19,952 bases of DNA, taken from contig JBOGZI010000178.1 in assembly GCA_050697275.1 (NCBI GenBank), positions 1 to 19,952 on the forward strand. The letters run 5' to 3'. A model generated the notes under the pieces. That model was given only the letters and a program-made list of their open reading frames with translations, had not been told where the DNA came from and did no database searches. Origin of the DNA: JBOGZI01 sp050697275. Lineage in GTDB: Bacteria > Actinomycetota > Thermoleophilia > Solirubrobacterales > 70-9. Made by a program: the position numbers and the translations under genes. Shown here one piece after another: positions 1 to 8,313 of this stretch; the stretch's first letter is position 1; each line of letters begins with the position of its first letter.

Positions 1-550
1 CGTCTCCCCCACGCGGCGCCGCGGCCTTCCGCGAGCCGCCCGTCCGGGCGGCGCGACCCGTGCGGGCGCGGTCGCGCTCGTCGCGACGGGGAGCGGGGCG
101 CTGCTTTCGCACCTCGGTCTCGCAGTAGGGGCAGACCCCCCACTTCGGGTCAAGGGGCTTGCGGCACTTGCGGCAGGGGTTGCGGAGACGGCGCTCGCAG
201 TTGGGACAGCGCAGGTAGCTGTTGCCGATCGGGTACTCGCAGTACGGGCACGACTGCTCGATCAGCTGCCGCAGCCGCAGCTCCGCGGCGCGCAGTTCGA
301 GCTCGCGCTCCTCGCGGTCCTCGAGAAACTCCGGCGGGCGGACGATCGTGTAGACGACCGTGCCGATGAAGGGGAAGACCGAGGCCGCAGTGGCGCAGGC
401 GATCAGCACCGGGTCCTCGAGCCGCCGCCGGGCGTCGAGGTAGGTCCAGTAGATCAGCGCCAGGTAGACGATGACCAGGAAGAGGATCAGGAGGTTGAGG
501 ATCAGGTCCAAGGCGCCGCCGCCGTCTATTCCGAAGATCGCTAGGGGCAT
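1..550 (-). CDS. Membrane-anchored double zinc-ribbon protein (partial, C-terminus beyond window)
   Basis: The protein reads 183 codons from ATG at 550 and leaves the window without a stop, so its C-terminus is missing. Residues 14-38 form a strongly hydrophobic segment, and 47-70 a second one, probably hairpin-like. A charged Glu/Arg-rich helix (about 74-99) follows. Two four-cysteine zinc ribbons come next: C101/C104/C115/C118 and C126/C129/C140/C143. The tail is basic and low-complexity, rich in Arg, Ala and Gly. This resembles the common 'zinc ribbon domain-containing' membrane proteins whose role is unknown. It is the last visible gene of the valS-folC run, 76 bp after the 39-aa peptide. 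No clear Shine-Dalgarno precedes the ATG, so the start is moderately sure. The function is not known; the zinc binding is inferred from the cysteine spacing. Confidence 0.8.
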   Translation of the reverse strand, partial: MPLAIFGIDGGGALDLILNLLILFLVIVYLALIYWTYLDARRRLEDPVLIACATAASVFPFIGTVVYTIVRPPEFLEDREERELELRAAELRLRQLIEQSCPYCEYPIGNSYLRCPNCERRLRNPCRKCRKPLDPKWGVCPYCETEVRKQRPAPRRDERDRARTGRAARTGGSRKAAAPRGGD

Positions 551-626
551 GGGGAGTGGGAGAGCCGCGTGTCTAGTTTCGTTGGGGGTTTGCGAAAACC
601 TGCCGGTTGCGGGGGGTTTGTACGGC
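551..626. other. Intergenic spacer with repeated gggggtttg
   Basis: This gap of 76 bp lies between the 39-aa peptide gene and the zinc-ribbon gene. The nonamer gggggtttg occurs twice on the plus strand (584-592 and 612-620). Between the copies lies a weak inverted repeat (AACC-GGCA-GGTT on the minus strand). No open frame or convincing promoter was seen. Confidence 0.3.
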
Positions 627-746
627 TCAGAGGAAGAGCAGCCCGAAAACGTAGCCGAAGGCGAAGAAGACCAGGATCACCACCGCGACGACGACGGCCA
701 CCAGGCCCATCATCGTCAAGAGTTCTGATCGGGCCTCTCTGTCCAT
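627..746 (-). CDS. 39-aa single-pass membrane peptide overlapping the folC 3' end
   Basis: The ATG at 746 lies inside the last codons of folC, so the two genes overlap by 31 nt, and the stop TGA is at 629-627. The peptide has a short polar N-terminus (MDREARSELLT) and then a continuous hydrophobic helix rich in Val, Leu and Phe to the C-terminus. This is a plausible one-pass membrane microprotein. The overlap suggests translation coupled to folC; no good Shine-Dalgarno is visible. A longer frame on the same strand covers this sequence, but its upstream part is a shadow of folC. The function is unknown. It is supported by the protein-like sequence and the filled position in the run, not by any recognised family. 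Confidence 0.55.
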   Translation of the reverse strand: MDREARSELLTMMGLVAVVVAVVILVFFAFGYVFGLLFL

Positions 747-1957
747 ATCGAGCTTAGAAGGTAGTGGGAACCCGCGGCGAGCGCGACACCATCCCGCTCC
801 CGCGCAAGCTCCCGTGCCCGCTTCCACGCCTGCAGCGGCTCGGCGATCGCCTCCGCCTCCACCCCGGCCTCGCGGCACAGCTCGGCCAGGGTCTTGGCCG
901 GATGCGAGGCCCCGCTTGGCCTTCCTGATCCCTCGATCGCCTCGGGCGGGACCTCCGTGCAGATGAAGCGAGCCACTGCCGGCGCCAGCGCCTCCACGAT
1001 CCCCTTCGCGTCCTTCTCGGAGAGGACGGCGAGGCAGCAGGCGACGTCGCGCGGCTCCGAGCGCTTCCGCAAGCCCCGCCGGACCCGCCGAGGTGGCACA
1101 AGGTCCGGCAGCAACTCGGCGAGCGCTCGCGCCCCGTCGGGGTTGTGGGCGGCGTCGAAGACCTGGACCGGATCCGTCCCGACGACCTCCGCGCGACCGG
1201 GAATCGAGCGCTGCAAAGACGACCCTCCTACAGCCTTGGGATCCCAACCCGGCTTACCGTAAGCCTCCATGGCGGCTATCTCCGCCAGGGCAAGGTTCTG
1301 ATCCTGGTAGCCCAACGGCCCGGTCCCAACCACGCCGTGTACCTCTGCGTGTCGCCTCTCGGCCTCGCGAGTGATGACAGGCATCAGCTCACCGGGCACC
1401 CTCCCGAGAATTAGCTTGGTGTGACCCCGCAGCACCGCCAGCTTCTCCGCGACGATCTCCTCCAGGGTGTCGCCGAGCCATTCGGTGTGGTCGAGGCCGA
1501 CCGAGGTGAGCACCGTGAGCGCAGACGGGATCACGTTGGTGGCGTCGAGGCGGCCGCCGAGGCCGGCCTCGATCACCGCGCACTGAACCCGCGCCTCGGC
1601 GAAGGCGACGAATGCGGCCGCGGTGAGCAGTTCGAACTGGGTCACCGGCCCCTCCTCCCCGGCCGAGCGGTCGGCGACCTCGGCGGACTGCTCGGCGCGC
1701 TCGAGCGCGGCGTCGAAGGCCTCTTGGGAGATCGGCTCTCCGCCGATCAGGATGCGCTCCCGCCAGGAGCGGATGTGGGGCGAGACGTAGGCACCGGCCG
1801 AGACCCCATGCGCCTCGAGCAGCGCCGCGGTCATCAGCGCCACCGAGGTCTTGCCGTTGGTGCCGACCACGTGGATCGAGGCGAAGCGGTTCTGCGGCAT
1901 TCCGAGCAGCGAGCAGAGGCGCCGCATCCGCTCCAGCCCCAGCCGCCAGCCGAGCAC
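716..1957 (-). CDS. folC: Folylpolyglutamate synthase / dihydrofolate synthase (FolC)
   Basis: FolC adds glutamate to folates, and in many bacteria also makes dihydrofolate from dihydropteroate, using ATP in the cytoplasm. The Mur-ligase-like ATPase is clear: P-loop GTNGKTS at residues 32-38, the family signature VIEAGLGGRLDATN at 128-141, GLDHTEWLG near 154-162, and DAAHNP at 268-273 opening the C-terminal ligase domain. From GTG 1957 the protein has 413 residues, slightly short. The family normally has 10-20 more residues before the GWRLGLERM block, and the frame is open upstream with fitting sequence (GEEILAKREVLGW). The true start is therefore probably upstream, where no ATG, GTG or TTG exists; see findings. 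The gene follows valS by about 35 nt or less and overlaps the 39-aa peptide gene at its 3' end. Identity is near certain; only the start is in doubt. Confidence 0.93.
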   Translation of the reverse strand: MLGWRLGLERMRRLCSLLGMPQNRFASIHVVGTNGKTSVALMTAALLEAHGVSAGAYVSPHIRSWRERILIGGEPISQEAFDAALERAEQSAEVADRSAGEEGPVTQFELLTAAAFVAFAEARVQCAVIEAGLGGRLDATNVIPSALTVLTSVGLDHTEWLGDTLEEIVAEKLAVLRGHTKLILGRVPGELMPVITREAERRHAEVHGVVGTGPLGYQDQNLALAEIAAMEAYGKPGWDPKAVGGSSLQRSIPGRAEVVGTDPVQVFDAAHNPDGARALAELLPDLVPPRRVRRGLRKRSEPRDVACCLAVLSEKDAKGIVEALAPAVARFICTEVPPEAIEGSGRPSGASHPAKTLAELCREAGVEAEAIAEPLQAWKRARELARERDGVALAAGSHYLLSSIWTERPDQNS

Positions 1958-1992
1958 CTCGCGCTTGGCCAGGATCTCTTCGCCGGGGCCGG

Positions 1993-4584
1993 CTATCCGC
2001 CCAGTTCCTCGAGTTCGGCCTTGTAGGCCCCGAGCTTGGCCCGCTCGGCGTCGACCACGTCGGCGGGCGCCTTGGCGACGAAGCCCTGGTTGGCGAGCTT
2101 GCCCTCGGCCCGCTCGATCTCCGCGCGGAGCTTGGCGCGCCGCTCCTCGATCCTCGCCGCGACGGCCTCGGCGTCCACCCCCTCGGTCGCCAGCAGCTCG
2201 ACGCCCTCGACCTTGGCCATCGGGTCGCCGCCGTCCTCGCCGAACTCGACCCGGGCGAGCCGGGTGACGAGCTCATGCGGCCGCGCCCCGTCGGCGCGGG
2301 CGGAGAGAACCTGGCCCGCCGGGACCCCGGCGAGGTCGCGCCAGCGGCGCAGCGCCCTGGTCAGCCTGATCGCCCGGCCGATCTCCTCCTCGGCGGCCTC
2401 GTCGAGCAGGGACCGATCGGCCTCCGGGTAGGGATGGATGACCAGCGCCTCGGTCTCGCCCGAGGGCAGATACGAGTAGATCTCCTCGGTCACGAACGGC
2501 ATCACCGGGTGGGCCAGCGCCAGTACCTGCTCGAGCGCCCAGAGCAGCGTCGCCGAAGCGGCCTCGTCGCCGCCGTAGAGGCGCGGCTTGACGATCTCCA
2601 GGTACCAGTCGCAGAACTCCGACCAGAAGAACTCGTAGAGGTCGAGCACCGCGTGGCTGAAGTCGTAGGCGGCGATGCTCTCGTTCACGGAGGCGACCGC
2701 CCGCTGCAGGCGCGAGGCGATCCAGCGGTCCTCCGCCGGGGCGTCGTCCGCCGCCAGGCTGGCCGGGACGGACTCGATCCGCTCGCGATCCAGATCGAGC
2801 GCACCGGTGAGGATCAGCCGCGAGGCGTTCCACGTCTTGTTGGCGAGGTCGCGGCCCTGCTGCACCCGCGCCACCGAGTAGCGCACGTCCTGGGCCGAGG
2901 ACATCGCCAGCAGCCCGAACCGCAGGGCGTCGGCGCCGTGCTCGGAGATCGCGTCGAGCGGGTCGATGCCGGTGCCGAGGCTCTTCGACATGCGCCGGCC
3001 GTCGGGGGCCTGGATCACCGAATGGATGTAGACGTCGCTGAAGGGGACGTCGCCCGTGAACTCGAGCGAGGTCATGATCATCCGCGCCACCCAGAGGAAG
3101 ATGATCTCCCTCGCGGTCGAGAGCACGTCGGTCGGGAAGAAGGCCTTGAACTCCGGCGCGTCCGTGTCGGGCCAGCCGAGCGTCGCGAACGGCCACAGCG
3201 CGGAGCTGAACCAGGTGTCGAGCACGTCCTCCTCCTGCTCCCACCCCTCGCCCTCCGGCGGCTGCTCGCCGACGTAGATGTCGGGATCCTCGTCGGGGGC
3301 GCCGCGGTACCAGACCGGCAATCTGTGCCCCCACCAGAGCTGCCGGGAGATGCACCAGGGGCGGATCCGCTCCAGCCAGTCGAGGTAGACCTTGGTGTGG
3401 GGCTGCTCCGGGAAGAAGCGCACCCGTCCCTCGCGCACCACCTCGATCGCCGATCGCGCCATCTCCTCCATGCGGCAGAACCACTGCAGCGAGATCAGCG
3501 GCTCGATCCGCTCCCCGGAGCGGTGCGAGAAGGGGACCGAGTGCGTGAACGGCTCCTCCCCACGGATCAGGCCCTGCTCGCGGAGCTCCGCCACGACCTT
3601 CTCCTGCGCCTCCGGCGCGGTCATCCCGGCGAATCGCTCCGGCGCCTGATCGGTGATCCGGCCGTCCTGCCCGATCACCGAGATCTCCTCGAGGCCATGC
3701 TCGCGGCCGATCTCGAAGTCATTCGGGTCGTGACCGGGCGTGATCTTGAGCGCCCCTGTCCCGAACTCGGGGTCGACATGCTCGTCGGCGATCACGGGCA
3801 GCTTCCGCCCGACCAGCGGCAGGATGGCCGTCTTCCCGACCACGTCCCGGTAGCGCTCGTCGTCCGGGTTGACCGCCACCGCGGTGTCGGCCAGCATCGT
3901 CTCGGGGCGGACCGTCGCGACCACCAGCTCGCCCCCGTCCTCAAGCGTGTAGGCGATCTCGCAGAGCGTGTCGGTCACCTCCCGGTTCTCGATCTCCAGA
4001 TCCGAGATCGCCGAGTGCAGGCCGGGGTCCCAGTTGACCATGTAGTTGTCGCGGTAGATCCAGCCCTTCTCGTAGAGCGCGACGAAGACTCTGTACACGG
4101 CCCGCACGTAGCCCTCGTCGAGGGTGAACCGCTCCCGCTCGTAGTCGCAGGAGGCGCCCAGCCGCTTGTACTGCTCGATGATCGTCGAGCCGTACTGCTC
4201 CTTCCACGCCCAAACGCGCTCGGTGAAGGCCTCACGCCCCACCTCCTGGCGAGAGGTCCCCTCCTTGGCGAGCTCCTTCTCCACGACCGCCTGGGTCGCG
4301 ATCCCAGCGTGGTCGGTCCCCAGAATCCACATCGTGTTGCGGCCACGCATCCGGTGGATCCGGATCAGGGCGTCCTGGATGGCGCCGTTGAGGGCGTGGC
4401 CCATGTGCAACTCGCCGGTGACGTTGGGAGGCGGGATCGCGATCGAGTAGTTCTCTTCCGGCGTCCCCTCCGCCGGCGGGTGGAACCAGTCCCCCTCCAT
4501 CCAGCGCTCGAAGACGCGCTGCTCGACCTCGCTCGGGTCCCAGCGGGTCCGAGCCTCCAGCGTCTTGCGGCGATCGGGATCCAT
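1993..4584 (-). CDS. valS: Valyl-tRNA synthetase
   Basis: This cytoplasmic class Ia aminoacyl-tRNA synthetase charges tRNA-Val and edits misactivated threonine. At 863 residues it has a normal length. The HIGH motif is HMGH at 60-63, after the family-typical PPPNVTGELHMGHAL. The CP1 editing domain lies around 200-345, with RPETMLADTAVAV at 226-238 and ITPGHDPNDFEIG at 281-293. The WCISRQLWWGH block is at 410-420, and KMSKS is present as RMSKS at 531-535. The anticodon-binding domain follows, and a Lys/Glu-rich coiled coil ends the protein (about 795-863), as expected for ValS. The ATG at 4584 has no Shine-Dalgarno; an AATAAT box 8 nt upstream suggests a leaderless or nearly leaderless transcript. 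valS heads the run with folC, the 39-aa peptide and the zinc-ribbon gene. Confidence 0.98.
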   Translation of the reverse strand: MDPDRRKTLEARTRWDPSEVEQRVFERWMEGDWFHPPAEGTPEENYSIAIPPPNVTGELHMGHALNGAIQDALIRIHRMRGRNTMWILGTDHAGIATQAVVEKELAKEGTSRQEVGREAFTERVWAWKEQYGSTIIEQYKRLGASCDYERERFTLDEGYVRAVYRVFVALYEKGWIYRDNYMVNWDPGLHSAISDLEIENREVTDTLCEIAYTLEDGGELVVATVRPETMLADTAVAVNPDDERYRDVVGKTAILPLVGRKLPVIADEHVDPEFGTGALKITPGHDPNDFEIGREHGLEEISVIGQDGRITDQAPERFAGMTAPEAQEKVVAELREQGLIRGEEPFTHSVPFSHRSGERIEPLISLQWFCRMEEMARSAIEVVREGRVRFFPEQPHTKVYLDWLERIRPWCISRQLWWGHRLPVWYRGAPDEDPDIYVGEQPPEGEGWEQEEDVLDTWFSSALWPFATLGWPDTDAPEFKAFFPTDVLSTAREIIFLWVARMIMTSLEFTGDVPFSDVYIHSVIQAPDGRRMSKSLGTGIDPLDAISEHGADALRFGLLAMSSAQDVRYSVARVQQGRDLANKTWNASRLILTGALDLDRERIESVPASLAADDAPAEDRWIASRLQRAVASVNESIAAYDFSHAVLDLYEFFWSEFCDWYLEIVKPRLYGGDEAASATLLWALEQVLALAHPVMPFVTEEIYSYLPSGETEALVIHPYPEADRSLLDEAAEEEIGRAIRLTRALRRWRDLAGVPAGQVLSARADGARPHELVTRLARVEFGEDGGDPMAKVEGVELLATEGVDAEAVAARIEERRAKLRAEIERAEGKLANQGFVAKAPADVVDAERAKLGAYKAELEELGG

Positions 4585-4592
4585 CGGCGCCG

Positions 4593-4598
4593 ATTATT
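4593..4598 (-). promoter_or_regulatory. Candidate -10 box of valS (leaderless)
   Basis: AATAAT on the minus strand is an A/T island in G+C-rich DNA, 8 nt before the valS ATG. It would place the mRNA start at or next to the ATG. No clear -35 box was seen. The divergent gap (4585-4695) is too short and lacks the structure for a T-box leader. Confidence 0.35.
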
Positions 4599-4695
4599 CA
4601 CGCTCGGGTGCCGCGTGCGACCCGGAGAGGGGCGGCTGTGGGCCGATCGTGACCGGTGACGCCCGATTCCTCGATTTCCGGCAGACTTCCGGTCC

Positions 4696-4989
4696 GTGAG
4701 TCCCGCCAACACGACCCTGGTCCGCCGTGTGACGCTGCGCGAGCACCACCGTCCCCGCGGGCGGGTGCACTACTTCTTCGAGGGCAAGGAGATCGCCAAG
4801 CCGGCCGCGCTCGAGATCGTCAGCGCCCCCGGCGGCGCCTGCCACATCATCTACCTCGGCAGCGGCCAGGAGGAGCTCACCGAGAGCTGGCACCCGACCG
4901 TGGACGCCGCGCTCTTCCACGCCAAGGGCGAGTACGGGATCGAGCCCGAGGAGTGGGAGAACCTCGCCCCGGGCGCCCGGGGCCTCTAG
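4696..4989 (+). CDS. Conserved-looking 97-aa protein of unknown function
   Basis: This single plus-strand gene lies between divergent valS and convergent clpX. The only usable start in frame is GTG 4696; an in-frame TGA lies about 40 nt upstream. The protein looks real: mixed alpha/beta composition, aromatic residues, and an acidic C-terminal part (HAKGEYGIEPEEWENL). The core contains VHYFFEGKEIAKPAALEIV and a later CHIIYLG strand. There is no signal peptide or membrane segment. I do not recognise the family. The antisense frame over the same bases is low-complexity and is taken as a shadow. The stop lies 6 bp from the clpX stop, inside a shared inverted repeat. No strong Shine-Dalgarno precedes the GTG, so the start is uncertain by some 10 codons. 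Confidence 0.6.
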   Translation: MSPANTTLVRRVTLREHHRPRGRVHYFFEGKEIAKPAALEIVSAPGGACHIIYLGSGQEELTESWHPTVDAALFHAKGEYGIEPEEWENLAPGARGL

Positions 4990-4995
4990 CCGCCC

Positions 4996-5002
<7 letters not shown>
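4981..5002. terminator. Inverted repeat at convergent stops (possible bidirectional terminator)
   Basis: The arms GGCCT(C)TAG and CTAGGCC pair over 7 bp with one bulged C around a 6-nt CCGCCC loop. The stop codons of the 97-aa gene (4987-4989) and of clpX (4998-4996) both lie inside the repeat. There is no U-tract, so intrinsic termination would be weak. Confidence 0.35.
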
Positions 5003-6288
<1,286 letters not shown>

Positions 6289-6295
6289 CGGATTA

Positions 6296-6300
6296 CTCCC
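6296..6300 (-). promoter_or_regulatory. Ribosome binding site deciding the clpX CTG start
   Basis: GGGAG on the minus strand is followed by the 7-nt spacer TAATCCG and then CTG GCA CGT. This spacing is optimal, and no ATG, GTG or TTG lies between the upstream in-frame TAG and this site. Confidence 0.75.
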
Positions 6301-6346
6301 TTTGGTCTCGGCTCGCCGGCCGAGGCGCTACCTCTTCCTCGCGGAA

Positions 6347-6352
6347 AGCTTA
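6347..6352 (-). promoter_or_regulatory. Candidate -10 box of clpX
   Basis: TAAGCT (a TAnnnT match) on the minus strand would start a transcript near 6340, giving a leader of about 50 nt that carries the GGGAG site. No recognisable -35 hexamer lies 16-19 bp upstream. I looked for a ClgR-type operator and did not see one. The rest of 6289-6527 (239 bp) holds no gene I can support. Confidence 0.3.
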
Positions 6353-6527
6353 GAAGACGCCCGGTGCCGGCCTGACGCCTTCGGTTACGCCGTGGGCGGC
6401 CGGTTTCCTTCCATGGTTGGATCGGTCAGGCAGGACCCGGGCATGACCCGGCTAGTTGGTATCCGCTCTAGAGGGCGCGATCGAGTACTTGGCGACGATC
6501 CTCTCGACGGTGCGGTGGATCGGTCCG

Positions 6528-7493
6528 CTAGGGGCGCAGGGAGCCGACGAGGTCGGCGGCGGGCCGGACCTCGCCGAGACGACGCACCGTCTCCCCCGCG
6601 TAGAGCGGCCCCGTCTCGATCAGCCCGGGCGGCCCGTCGTCGGTCGGGGGCTGGGCCGAGAGCAACGGCAGCCTGGGGGTCTGGCGGAGGAGCAGGCGCG
6701 CCTGCGCGCTCGAGGGAAATCGCCTGGCCAGCGGGGAGAGCGCGCGGTCGGCGACGCGCACCCAGGCCGGACCGCGCGGATCGGCGGCGGTCCAGCGCCG
6801 GGTCGAGGCGTTCGCCACCACCCGGTGGGGCGCGGCGGGCCAGCCGAGCCCGAACAGCTCGGTCAACTGGGTCGAATCGGCCTCGGCGAGTCGCCGCTTG
6901 TACTCGGGATGGGCTCGGCTCTCCTCGCTGAGCAGGAAGGCGGTGCCCAGCACCGCCGCAGTCGCCCCGGCCTCCAGCGCCCGCTCGACGTCAGCGCGCT
7001 CCGCCATCCCTCCCGCGAGCAGCACGGGGAAGCCGTCGGGAACCGCGCGACGGACCCGCTCGAGCAGCTCGAGCGACGACGTCGTGCCCCTGACGTGTCC
7101 GCCGGACTCGACCCCCTGAGCGATCACCCCATCCGCCCCGGCGGTCACGGCGGCACGGGCTTCCTCCGCCGAGCCGCATTGGTGCAGCCAGGGCCTGGGG
7201 CCCGGACGCCGCGGCCGGCCCCAGAAGGTGACCACGAGGTCCGCGTCCGCGGCGGCCCGTCTGGTCGCCCGCCGGGTGAAGGGGAGCAGCAGGTTGACCG
7301 CGATCGGTCGACCGGTGAGCCGTCGCGCGGCGGAGATCTCGTCGGAGAGGGCATCCGCCGGGATGGTCCCGATCGTGCCCAGGCCGCCCGCCTCGGAGAC
7401 CGCCGCGGCCAGCTCGTGCCGCGAGATCCCTCCCCCCATCCCGGCCTGGATGACGGGGAGCTCCACTCCGAGGCGCTCGAGGAGCGCGTGCAC
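6528..7493 (-). CDS. Nitronate monooxygenase family FMN protein (NMO / 2-nitropropane dioxygenase-like)
   Basis: This family comprises FMN-dependent TIM barrels that oxidise alkyl nitronates (for example propionate 3-nitronate). Some members have other roles, including enoyl-reductase-like ones. The 321-residue protein shows the N-terminal VIQAGMGGGIS loop (14-24), GGLGTIG (36-42), the GVESGGHVRG motif with the putative catalytic His133, and the phosphate-binding stretch LLAGGMAERADVERAL followed by GATAAVLGTAFLLSEES (about 158-192). All core family features are present. The start is GTG 7493, only 9 nt after the stop of the M23 gene, so the two are very likely co-transcribed with clpP upstream. 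The exact substrate cannot be read from the sequence; a housekeeping nitronate-detoxifying role is an inference from the family. Confidence 0.88.
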   Translation of the reverse strand: MHALLERLGVELPVIQAGMGGGISRHELAAAVSEAGGLGTIGTIPADALSDEISAARRLTGRPIAVNLLLPFTRRATRRAAADADLVVTFWGRPRRPGPRPWLHQCGSAEEARAAVTAGADGVIAQGVESGGHVRGTTSSLELLERVRRAVPDGFPVLLAGGMAERADVERALEAGATAAVLGTAFLLSEESRAHPEYKRRLAEADSTQLTELFGLGWPAAPHRVVANASTRRWTAADPRGPAWVRVADRALSPLARRFPSSAQARLLLRQTPRLPLLSAQPPTDDGPPGLIETGPLYAGETVRRLGEVRPAADLVGSLRP

Positions 7494-7502
7494 GGGTCGA
7501 AC

Positions 7503-8303
7503 CTAGCTGTAGCGGTCCCAGGCGCGCAGCGCGGGCTTCGGGTCGATCGGCCGTCCCCTGCGGTAAAGCTCGAAGTGGAGATGGCAGGGAGTGCTGCCGG
7601 CGTTGCCGGTGCGACCGATCTGGCCGACGATCTCGCCGATGTGGACCGTGTCCCCCCTCCGCAGGGGCGAGGGGCGCACCATGTGCGAGTACTGGTACTT
7701 GCGCCGCTCCCCCAGCCCCCGGATCACGATGAAGTTCCCGTCGAGCCGGGGGTCGAAGGCCCGCTTCACAACGGTCCCGGTCCGCACGGCGGCCAGGGGA
7801 GTGCCGCAGCGGCCGGTGATGTCGAAGCCGATGTGGGTGCGCCCGCCGTTCCGCCCTGCGCCGAACTCGCCCACGGCGCCGCGGCCGCCGTGCGGTCCCC
7901 GGACCGGGAAGAAGTGCCCGCGGAGCGCCACCGAGCCCGCCTCGCGGTCGGCGCCGGCGCCGTCCCCGATCAGCGCCCGGTAGCTGCCGTCCGGGACCGG
8001 CACCCCGCGGCCGTTGAGCCCGTCCCAGACCTGGGTCTGGTCGGTCCCGGGCTGCACGCCGCCGAGGTCGTAGCGGCGCACCTCACGGCCGTCGCCGACG
8101 ATCCTGATCACGACGCCGGCCGGCGCCGGAGCGGCAATGCGGAACTCGATCCGTACCCCGGCCCTGGCCGCCGTGAACCCGCGCGTCGGCTCGACCGAGG
8201 CCCGCTGGACGCTGAAGTCGGCGGCCGGCGAACCGGCCGGAGTGGAGACCGCGATGAGCCCGCCGAGGAGCCCGATCAGGCTGAGGGCGGCCCCGCGCCG
8301 CAT
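7503..8303 (-). CDS. Secreted M23 (LytM-type) metallopeptidase with FlgD-like Ig domain
   Basis: This is a predicted zinc endopeptidase acting on peptidoglycan cross-bridges outside the membrane. The 266-residue protein starts with a signal peptide: MRRG, then a Leu/Ile/Gly-rich core, with a likely cut near residue 28 after AGSPAA. Residues about 45-115 resemble the FlgD-type Ig fold, including the block VWDGLNGRGVPVPDGSYR. The M23 domain carries the full zinc and catalytic set: HxGxD at H157/D161, H207 in YSHM, and HLH at H241/H243, so it is probably active. The ATG is 10 nt after the clpP stop, with no obvious Shine-Dalgarno, and the nitronate monooxygenase follows 9 nt after its own stop. 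There is no SH3b, LysM or coiled-coil segment, so it carries no obvious wall-anchoring domain. Confidence 0.92.
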   Translation of the reverse strand: MRRGAALSLIGLLGGLIAVSTPAGSPAADFSVQRASVEPTRGFTAARAGVRIEFRIAAPAPAGVVIRIVGDGREVRRYDLGGVQPGTDQTQVWDGLNGRGVPVPDGSYRALIGDGAGADREAGSVALRGHFFPVRGPHGGRGAVGEFGAGRNGGRTHIGFDITGRCGTPLAAVRTGTVVKRAFDPRLDGNFIVIRGLGERRKYQYSHMVRPSPLRRGDTVHIGEIVGQIGRTGNAGSTPCHLHFELYRRGRPIDPKPALRAWDRYS

Positions 8304-8313
8304 CAGGTGAAGG

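Noticed and set aside
2275..4659. 794-codon plus-strand open frame antisense to valS
   Set aside because: It mirrors valS codon by codon, has biased low-complexity composition (Arg, Leu, Asp, Val, Gly, with repeated short patterns) and no family features. Long antisense frames are expected at this G+C content.
4585..4695. T-box or other riboswitch ahead of valS
   Set aside because: The gap is 111 bp and divergent, a -10-like box sits 8 nt from the ATG, and no T-box sequence or terminator hairpin is present.
6441..6500. tRNA-like D-arm string (TAGTTGGT) in the gap before clpX
   Set aside because: No matching acceptor stem, anticodon arm or TpsiC-arm motif follows, so it cannot fold as a tRNA.
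6450..6527. Minus-strand reading HRTVERIVAKYSIAPS ending at TAG after the NMO gene
   Set aside because: It looks slightly protein-like, but has no start codon, would overlap the NMO end out of frame, and is too short to support.
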